Of a stretch of DNA of 64,000 bases, positions 56,895 through 64,000 are shown piece by piece. The notes under the pieces are model-generated. The model had not been told where the DNA came from. It searched no databases and worked only from the letters and a program-made list of their open reading frames with translations. Position 1 is the stretch's first letter, and every line of letters starts with the position of its first letter. A program made the translations under genes and the position numbers. Source of the stretch: Gallionella straubiae (lineage in GTDB: Bacteria; Pseudomonadota; Gammaproteobacteria; Burkholderiales; Gallionellaceae); assembly GCF_051257895.1 (NCBI RefSeq), contig NZ_CP194331.1, positions 930,001-994,000 of the forward strand. The letters are read 5' to 3'.

Positions 56895-58063
56895 TACAGG
56901 CCGCGCGCCAGATCGTTCTGTATATCGACCACCGCCTCCAGCCCCACAGCGATGCGGATCAGGCCGTCCGTGATGCCCGCTGCTGCACGCGCCTCGGGCG
57001 CGATGCGCCCGTGGGTGGTGCTCGCCGGATGGGTGATGGTGGTCTTGGTGTCGCCGAGGTTGGCAGTGATCGAGACCATGCGCGTATTGTCGATCACGCG
57101 CCAGGCCGCCCCTTTCCCGCCCTTCACCTCGAACGACACGATGCCGCCGCCGCTCTTCTGCTGGCGCATGGCCAGCTCATGCTGCGGATGCGATGGCAGA
57201 CCCGGATAGAAAACGCGCGCCACGTTGGGCTGCGCCTCCAGCCAGCGCGCCAGTTCCAGCGAGTTGGCGCTGTGCGCGTCCATGCGGATTTTCAGCGTCT
57301 CCATGCCTTTCAGGAATATCCAGGCATTGAACGCGCTCATCGTCGGCCCGGCGGTGCGCAGGAAGCCGTACACGCCCTCCATGTTCTTTTTGCTGCCCAG
57401 CACCGCGCCGCCCAGCACGCGCCCTTGCCCATCGATGTACTTGGTCGCAGAGTGGATCACGATGTCCGCGCCGAGGTCGAACGGGCGCTGCAGGATCGGC
57501 GTGCAGAAGCAGTTGTCCACCGCGAGCAGCGCGCCGCAACCCTTCGCCACCGCAGCGATCGTGGCGATGTCGGAAATCTCGGTGAGCGGGTTGGACGGCG
57601 TCTCCAGGAAGAACAGTCGGGTGTTCGGGCGCACTGCCGCAGCCCACTCGGACGGGTCGGTCGCGGAGACGTAAGTCGTCTCCACGCCGAATTTCCTGAT
57701 GACGTTGTTGAACAGATTGATGGTCGCACCGAAGATGCTGCGCGAGGCGACGATGTGGTCGCCGCTCTTGAGCAGCCCCATCACGCACGCCAGGATCGCC
57801 GACATGCCCGAGGCCGTGGCGACACACTGCTCCGCGCCTTCCAAGGCGGCGAGACGCTCCTCGAACATCGTCACGGTCGGATTGGTGAAGCGCGAATAGA
57901 TGTTGCCAGGCTCCGCGTCGCTGAAACGAGCGGCGGCCTGCGCGGCACTCTCGAAGGTGAAGCTGGAAGTCAGGAACAGCGCCTCGCTGTTCTCGCCGAA
58001 TTGGCTTTGCACCGCTCCGGCGCGCACCGCCAGAGTTTCCGGTTGGTATTTTTGTTCGCTCAT
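56894..58063 (-). CDS. metZ: O-succinylhomoserine sulfhydrylase
   Basis: 389 residues, Cys/Met PLP-enzyme family. The PLP lysine is in DIVIHSATKYIDGQGRV, with the N-terminal LAVRAGAVQSQFGENSEA and the RFTNPTVTMFEERLAALEG motif. It makes homocysteine directly from O-succinylhomoserine and sulfide. Located downstream of purF, with a 200-bp repeat-filled gap, an arrangement common in beta- and gammaproteobacteria. Confidence 0.94.
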   Translation of the reverse strand: MSEQKYQPETLAVRAGAVQSQFGENSEALFLTSSFTFESAAQAAARFSDAEPGNIYSRFTNPTVTMFEERLAALEGAEQCVATASGMSAILACVMGLLKSGDHIVASRSIFGATINLFNNVIRKFGVETTYVSATDPSEWAAAVRPNTRLFFLETPSNPLTEISDIATIAAVAKGCGALLAVDNCFCTPILQRPFDLGADIVIHSATKYIDGQGRVLGGAVLGSKKNMEGVYGFLRTAGPTMSAFNAWIFLKGMETLKIRMDAHSANSLELARWLEAQPNVARVFYPGLPSHPQHELAMRQQKSGGGIVSFEVKGGKGAAWRVIDNTRMVSITANLGDTKTTITHPASTTHGRIAPEARAAAGITDGLIRIAVGLEAVVDIQNDLARGL

Positions 58064-58105
58064 CTCACTCTCAATATTTCTGGTTTATGTTCTCTGAAAA
58101 AACCA

Positions 58106-58285
58106 TAAAAATTCGCGAGGAGGGATGGATGCAAGGCGCACGGAACGCAGAAACCGGAATGTACTTAAAGTACATGAGGATTTCGAGTACCGCGCAACGC
58201 CGCATAACCAGCCACTTGGCTGCTGTATTTTTGCAGCCTAGTGGAATGGCTAGTAGTCCCATCAGACGCCCTCCGCAGCAATTTT

Positions 58286-58287
<2 letters not shown>
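58106..58287. repeat. MITE-like dispersed repeat, copy 2 (with inserted hairpin module)
   Basis: Terminal inverted repeats AAAAATTCGCGAGGAGGG and CCCTCCGCAGCAATTTTT enclose the shared core. Relative to copy 3, about 61 bp including ACCAGCCACTTGGCTGC...GCAGCCTAGTGG is inserted (about 58205-58264). It fills the gap between metZ and purF. Confidence 0.85.
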
Positions 58288-59812
<1,525 letters not shown>

Positions 59813-59850
59813 GATTCACTACCCCAAAAATTAACTACCCAGAAACCAAA

Positions 59851-60345
59851 CTAACTGCGGGCACCGTAACGGATGCGCCGCGCGATGCTGTCCGGCAACC
59901 ATGCCTTGGTCAGCAAGGCAACATTTTCCGCCGCCCGGCTCGTCTGCGCGCCGCGCCAGAACGGCTGCTCCGGAATGGCCGTCAGTCCGGCCAACCACAC
60001 CAGCGCGAGGATCACCAGCACGCCGCGCAACACGCCGAACAGCGCGCCCAGCGACCTGTCCAGCCAGCCCAGCCCGACCGCCTTCACCAGCCTGGAGAGC
60101 AGCCAAGCCAGCACACCCCACACGATCAGGGCGGCAATGAATACTGCAGCATAGCCCAGTGCGAGCCGCACCGTCTCCTGCGTTCCCGGCATCAACGGCG
60201 CGACGCTGCCGCCATACAGCTTGCCCAGCACGAACGCGACTGGCCAGCCCGCCAGCGACAGCACTTCGTAAACCATGCCGCGCCACACACCGATCAACAG
60301 CGAAACCAGCATGACCGCGATTACAGCAAAATCAAATCCGGTCAT
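59851..60345 (-). CDS. cvpA: CvpA-family membrane protein
   Basis: 164 residues, four predicted membrane helices, with the typical N-terminus FDFAVIAVMLVSLLIGVWRG and the following LSLAGWPVAFVLG. CvpA is linked to colicin V production and envelope stress tolerance in E. coli; its mechanism is unknown. It lies between a SPOR protein gene (overlap ATGA, 4 bp) and purF. Confidence 0.94.
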   Translation of the reverse strand: MTGFDFAVIAVMLVSLLIGVWRGMVYEVLSLAGWPVAFVLGKLYGGSVAPLMPGTQETVRLALGYAAVFIAALIVWGVLAWLLSRLVKAVGLGWLDRSLGALFGVLRGVLVILALVWLAGLTAIPEQPFWRGAQTSRAAENVALLTKAWLPDSIARRIRYGARS

Positions 60346-60980
60346 TTGGCGCTGGTCACCACCGGATGCAGCCCGTGTTTTTCCAGCAACAGGCGCACCT
60401 TCTCGGCCTTGTCGCGCTCCGCATACGGCCCGACGCGCACTCGGGTCTTGTCGCCGGCCTTTTCGGTATAAGCCCTGAAACCCAGCTTCTTCAGCCGATC
60501 CGCTTCCAGTTTTGCGGTATTGGGGTTGGCGTAGGCACCGACCTGCGCGACGAAGCTTTCGCCGCTCGGTTTGGCCGCACTCTTCGCTCCCGCCGCTTCC
60601 GGCTGTTTATTGGCGGCTTGTATCTTGCCCTGCGCTTCAACCTTGGGGTTGCCTGCGGCAGCTGCCGCAGCCACCGGTTTGGCCTGTGCCACGGCGGAAG
60701 CCGCAACTGCCGAAGCGGCAGCCGGCGCAGCCTCGACTGCAGAGACGGCCAGCGGCGCAGCCTGCGCCACCTCGGAAGCCGCCGCGCCCGGCACGAATTC
60801 GCCGACCTTGTCGGGCGCCGGGATGCGCAACTCGATGTCCTGCCCGGTGGACTTGGGCTCGCTGTCCAGCACCATCGGCAGGATCACCACCACCGCGAGC
60901 GTAAGCGCAACCGCCCCGATCAGGCGGCGGCGCGCCTTGCGCCTGAGGTCCAGTTCGTCGTCTGTCGGTTGTTTTGCCAT
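60342..60980 (-). CDS. SPOR-domain membrane protein (DedD-like)
   Basis: 212 residues. One N-terminal helix (about 18-37, LIGAVALTLAVVVILPMVL), an Ala/Val/Glu-rich periplasmic linker, and a C-terminal SPOR domain (about 135-210; FVAQVGAYANPNTAKLEADR). SPOR domains bind denuded septal peptidoglycan, so it likely acts at cell division like DedD. Positioned between folC and cvpA in the folC-dedD-cvpA-purF order. Confidence 0.93.
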   Translation of the reverse strand: MAKQPTDDELDLRRKARRRLIGAVALTLAVVVILPMVLDSEPKSTGQDIELRIPAPDKVGEFVPGAAASEVAQAAPLAVSAVEAAPAAASAVAASAVAQAKPVAAAAAAGNPKVEAQGKIQAANKQPEAAGAKSAAKPSGESFVAQVGAYANPNTAKLEADRLKKLGFRAYTEKAGDKTRVRVGPYAERDKAEKVRLLLEKHGLHPVVTSAK

Positions 60981-61004
60981 GCCTGGTAAACCTTTGGAAA
61001 AATC

Positions 61005-62267
61005 CTAAAACTTCAGTCCTTTTGCTGCCATGACTTCCGCCACGGTGTAGAACGAACCGAAGGCGGCAATTCTATCATCTTCACCCGCCTCGTTATAGGC
61101 ATGGCGCAACGCCTCTTCGACGCTATCGAAGGTCTGTATCGCACCGCGCACACCGGCACTTTGCAGCACTTGCGCCAGTTCCGCGGCAGTCGCGCCGCGC
61201 GGCGCATTGATGCCCGCGACCAGCCAGGTGTCGATATATGGATCGAGCGCCGCCGCCACCCCCGCCATGTCCTTGTCCTTCAGCATCGCGAACACCGCAA
61301 AGGTCTTCGCGGGCGGCATGCTGGCGAGATTCTGCGCCAGCGAACGCGCCGCATGCGGGTTGTGCGCCACGTCGAGGATCAGCTTCGGCCGGCCCGGTAT
61401 GACCTGGAAACGCCCCGCAAGTTGCACCTCGACCAGCCCGCGCCGCACCGCCTCCATGCTCACCGGCAATTTATCCTTGAGCGCATCCAGCGCCGCGAGC
61501 GCCGCGCTCGCGTTGTTGAGTTGGAACGCGCCGCGCAACGCGGGATAGGACAGCGCGTTGCGCGCGCCGATTTTGCTGCAATAGTCCCACTGCCCCTGAT
61601 GCGGCGAAAAGCCGAACTCGCCGCCGATGCACCACAGTTCCGCGCCGATCTGCTGCGCATGGTTGCGGATCGCCTGCGGCACATCGCTGTCCGCACAGAT
61701 CGCCACGTGGTCTTTGCGGAATATCCCCGCCTTCTCGAACGCAATTTCCTCACGCGTCTCGCCGAGGTAATCGACGTGATCGATGTCCACGCTGGTGACC
61801 ACCGCGCAGTCGCTGTCGAACGCATTCACCGCATCCAGCCGGCCGCCCAGCCCGACTTCGAGGATCGCGACCTCCACCTTGTGCTCGACGAAACACAGCA
61901 TCGCCGCCAGCGTGCCGAACTCGAAATAGGTCAGTGGGGTTTCGCACCGCGCCTGCTCGACCTTCTCGAACGAAGCGCACAGCTCCGCGTCGCCCGCCGA
62001 TTGCTTGCCGATGCGCACGCGCTCGTTGTAATGCAGCAGGTGCGGCGAGGTGTAGCAGCCGACGCGGTATCCGGCGGCATGCAGGATGGCCTCCAGCATC
62101 GCGCACACCGAACCCTTGCCGTTGGTGCCGCCGACCGTGATGATGGAAAAATCGGGATCGAGATTGAGGCGCTGCTTGACCTGCGCCACGCGCTCCATGC
62201 CGAGTGCGATGGTCTTGGGGTGCAGGGATTCGAGGTAGGTCAGCCAGCCGGCTAGTGTATTAGGCAT
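61005..62267 (-). CDS. folC: Folylpolyglutamate synthase / dihydrofolate synthase
   Basis: 420 residues from the ATG at 62267, chosen because the longer in-frame ATG at 62303 lies in a palindromic repeat. P-loop ITVGGTNGKGSVCAMLEAIL near residue 45 and the Mur-ligase-like fold (TSVDIDHVDYLGETREEIAFEKAG) are clear. It adds glutamate to dihydropteroate and to folates. Confidence 0.96.
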   Translation of the reverse strand: MPNTLAGWLTYLESLHPKTIALGMERVAQVKQRLNLDPDFSIITVGGTNGKGSVCAMLEAILHAAGYRVGCYTSPHLLHYNERVRIGKQSAGDAELCASFEKVEQARCETPLTYFEFGTLAAMLCFVEHKVEVAILEVGLGGRLDAVNAFDSDCAVVTSVDIDHVDYLGETREEIAFEKAGIFRKDHVAICADSDVPQAIRNHAQQIGAELWCIGGEFGFSPHQGQWDYCSKIGARNALSYPALRGAFQLNNASAALAALDALKDKLPVSMEAVRRGLVEVQLAGRFQVIPGRPKLILDVAHNPHAARSLAQNLASMPPAKTFAVFAMLKDKDMAGVAAALDPYIDTWLVAGINAPRGATAAELAQVLQSAGVRGAIQTFDSVEEALRHAYNEAGEDDRIAAFGSFYTVAEVMAAKGLKF

Positions 62268-62276
62268 CAGATTTTG

Positions 62277-62353
62277 TAGGGTGCATAAGCGCAGCGCATG
62301 CATCAGTATCGTTGAAACATCCGGCGCAATGCCCGTTGGTTATTGCGCCCTAC
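62277..62353. repeat. GTAGGGTGC palindromic repeat
   Basis: GTAGGGTGCATAAGCGCAGCG at the left and TTATTGCGCCCTAC at the right form an imperfect inverted repeat. It overlaps the upstream extension of folC. The ends GTAGGGTG/CCCTAC are shared with 41941-42027. Confidence 0.75.
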
Positions 62354-62393
62354 GCTTGCTACTCTGGTTGCCGGCAATCGCTTGGTGAATTTC

Positions 62394-62537
62394 AGAAGCT
62401 GCCAGAAAAATTCGCGAGGAGGGATGGATGCAAGGCGCACGGAACGCAGCAACCGGAATGTACATAAAGTACATGAGGATTGCGAGTACCGCGCAACGCC
62501 GCAGACGCCCTCCGCAGCAATTTTAATGGCAGCTTCT
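62394..62537. repeat. MITE-like dispersed repeat, copy 3 (no inserted module)
   Basis: Contains the uninterrupted core between AAAAATTCGCGAGGAGGG and CCCTCCGCAGCAATTTT. Flanking arms AGAAGCTGCCA and TGGCAGCTTCT form a further 11-bp perfect inverted repeat. It lies between folC and accD and overlaps the accD stop by two bases. Confidence 0.87.
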
Positions 62538-63417
62538 AAGCCGCCTCGATCTCCGCGACCGCCGACTGCTTGGTCAGCAGTGTGATCAGCGTCGCAAGCT
62601 GGTCGCGCATCTCGCGCCGATCCACGATCATGTCGATCGCGCCGTGCTCGAGCAGAAATTCCGCACGCTGGAAGCCTTCCGGCAGGGTCTCGCGTACTGT
62701 CTGCTGGATCACGCGCGCGCCGGCGAAGCCGATCAGCGCGCCGGGTTCGGCGATCACCACGTCGCCGACGAAGGCGAAGCTCGCGGACACGCCGCCCATG
62801 GTCGGGTCGGTCAGCACCGGAATGAACGGCAGTTGCGCCTGGCTGAGTTGGGTGAGCGCAGCGCAGGTCTTGGCCATCTGCATCAGCGACAGCAGGCCTT
62901 CCTGCATGCGCGCGCCGCCGCTCGCGGAGAAGCAGATGAACGGGCATTGCTGCTCCAGCGCGACCTGCACGCCGCGCACGAAGCGCTCGCCCACCACCGA
63001 GCCCATCGAGCCGCCCATGAACTCGAACTCGAATGCGGCGGCGACCACCGGCACCGCATGGATGCTGCCCTGCATCACCACCAGCGCATCCTCCTCGTCG
63101 GTGCTCTTCCTGGCGGCGACGAGGCGCTCCGAATACTTGCGGCTGTCCTTGAACTTGAGCGTGTCGACCGGCAGCACTTCCGCGCCGATCTCGAAGCGGC
63201 CCTCACCGTCGAGCAGCAAGTCCAAGCGGGTGCGCGCCGAAATGCGGTGGTGGTGGTTGCACTTCGGACAGACGCTCTGATTCTTCTCCAGGTCGGAGTG
63301 GTACAGCACCGCCTGGCAGTTCGGGCATTTGTGCCACAGGCCTTCCGGGACGCTCTTCTTGTCCTCGCTCTCGCGGCGCTTGATCTTAGGCGGCAATAAT
63401 TTCTGGAACCAACTCAT
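62536..63417 (-). CDS. accD: Acetyl-CoA carboxylase carboxyltransferase subunit beta
   Basis: 293 residues from the ATG at 63417, preceded by AAGGGAA. N-terminal zinc ribbon with Cys31, Cys34, Cys50 and Cys53 (CPNC...CPKC) and a crotonase-like core with SASGGARMQEGLLSLMQM and FAGARVIQQTVRE. With AccA it transfers carboxyl to acetyl-CoA for fatty-acid synthesis. Follows trpA, a usual neighbour in betaproteobacteria. Confidence 0.98.
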   Translation of the reverse strand: MSWFQKLLPPKIKRRESEDKKSVPEGLWHKCPNCQAVLYHSDLEKNQSVCPKCNHHHRISARTRLDLLLDGEGRFEIGAEVLPVDTLKFKDSRKYSERLVAARKSTDEEDALVVMQGSIHAVPVVAAAFEFEFMGGSMGSVVGERFVRGVQVALEQQCPFICFSASGGARMQEGLLSLMQMAKTCAALTQLSQAQLPFIPVLTDPTMGGVSASFAFVGDVVIAEPGALIGFAGARVIQQTVRETLPEGFQRAEFLLEHGAIDMIVDRREMRDQLATLITLLTKQSAVAEIEAA

Positions 63418-63463
63418 AGTATTTCCCTTTTCACCTGGCGTACTCGACAGCACACAGTTTTTC

Positions 63464-63528
63464 ACTTCCCTCTCCCGGCCTTCGGCCACCCTCTCCCGCT
63501 TGCGGGAGAGGGGTTGGGGGAGAGGGCT
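63464..63528. repeat. CCCTCTCCC-type palindromic repeat between trpA and accD
   Basis: Contains the strong hairpin CCTCTCCCGCTTGCGGGAGAGG plus flanking CCCTCTCCC and GGGAGAGGG arms. It belongs to the same family as the copy inside earP at 3259-3300 and may also act as a transcription attenuator. Confidence 0.8.
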
Positions 63529-64000
63529 TCAGGCCTGATCGACGGCCTGTCTCAATTCCCTGACCAGCTTGCCCACATTGGCAACGACGTTCTGCCCGTT
63601 TGAATTTTCAATTTCCTGCACGATGCGGCTGCCGACCACCACGCCGTCGCTCAGCTTCGCCACCGCCAGCGCGGTCGCGGCATCGCGGATGCCGAAGCCT
63701 ATGCCGATGGGCAGGTCGATATGCCTGCGCAACTGCGGGATCTTCTGCTCGATGGCGGCCAGGTCGAGGTGCCCTGCACCGGTCACGCCCTTGAGCGACA
63801 CGTAATACACATAGCCACGCGCCTGCTTCGCGACGAGCGCGACGCGCGCATCGCTGCTGGTCGGTGCGAGCAGGAAAATCGGATCGATACCGTGCCGGGT
63901 CAGGTGCGCGAACGCCTCCTGGCTCTCCTCCGGCGGGAAATCCACGGTCAGCGCACCGTCCACGCCCGCCTCGGCGCAACGTCTGGCAAAAGTTCCCCAG
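63529..64000 (-). CDS. trpA: Tryptophan synthase alpha chain (5' end outside window)
   Basis: Only the C-terminal 156 codons are in the window; the reading frame stays open to its edge (WGTFARRCAEAGVDGAL). Characteristic TIM-barrel motifs are FLLAPTSSDAR, YVYYVSLKGVTGAG, and PIGIGFGIRD, followed by GVVVGSRIV. It cleaves indole-3-glycerol phosphate to indole for TrpB. Adjacent to accD on the same strand. Confidence 0.96.
   Translation of the reverse strand, partial: WGTFARRCAEAGVDGALTVDFPPEESQEAFAHLTRHGIDPIFLLAPTSSDARVALVAKQARGYVYYVSLKGVTGAGHLDLAAIEQKIPQLRRHIDLPIGIGFGIRDAATALAVAKLSDGVVVGSRIVQEIENSNGQNVVANVGKLVRELRQAVDQA

Noticed and set aside
62268..62303. Longer folC start at 62303
   Set aside because: The twelve extra codons lie in a GTAGGGTGC repeat and lack a ribosome site.

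Overview
The window looks like part of a betaproteobacterial chromosome, most likely from a Gallionellales (Gallionella/Sideroxydans-type) iron oxidiser or a close relative. Gene order supports this: ribF-ileS-lspA-ispH, yhdP-nitrilase-tldD, recA-recX-alaS, folC-dedD-cvpA-purF-metZ and trpA-accD. EarP is paired with an Arg32-type EF-P. Upstream of recA lies a perfect GAACGAACGTTC palindrome, which I recall as the unusual LexA operator described for Gallionellales. Genus and species cannot be fixed from sequence alone. Most of the window is GC-rich; a few accessory stretches are visibly AT-richer.

Layout. 1-2126: a GAF-GAF-PAS class III cyclase, cut by the window edge, and a coiled-coil protein. 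2190-4059: earP-efp with a terminator. 4189-5103: a FliD-like protein. 5153-10029: an operon of membrane-fusion protein, MntP, a MacB/LolD-type ATPase and two FtsX-type permeases. 10098-10173: tRNA-Thr(CGT). 10257-15430: ispH, lspA, ileS, ribF. 15475-23583: MBL-fold hydrolase, HDOD protein, tldD, nitrilase, yhdP. 23758-26460: glnE. 26535-27819: a small accessory island with hicAB, flanked by copies of the glnE 3' end, and a candidate HEPN protein.

27889-47305 is the remarkable region: about 19 kb, all on the minus strand. Read in transcription order it encodes a membrane adenylate cyclase, a FecR-like periplasmic protein, an MlaE permease, an exported caspase with a C-terminal FGE-sulfatase domain, an exported DUF4384-type protein, two tandem CHAT-protease TPR lipoproteins, an exported caspase-DUF4384 protein, an exported caspase fused to a PDZ-S41 protease, a degenerate MlaF-like ATPase without Walker A, an MlaD/MCE protein, a TPR lipoprotein and a CHASE2 adenylate cyclase. 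Every caspase and CHAT protein carries a signal peptide or lipobox. I read this as an envelope-located caspase/CHAT peptidase network joined to an Mla-type lipid transporter and to cAMP signalling at both ends. This is the best candidate for an undescribed system here.

47493-64000 returns to housekeeping: ilvE, a zinc-finger protein, waaF, a phosphohexomutase, a response regulator, alaS (with an in-frame insert and a nearby remnant of a second alaS 3' end), recX, recA, the cinA C-terminal amidase, metZ, purF, cvpA, a SPOR protein, folC, accD and the 3' part of trpA. Several dispersed non-coding repeats are scattered through the window: a MITE-like element in three copies, GTAGGGTG-ended palindromes, and CCCTCTCCC-type elements, one of them inside earP.
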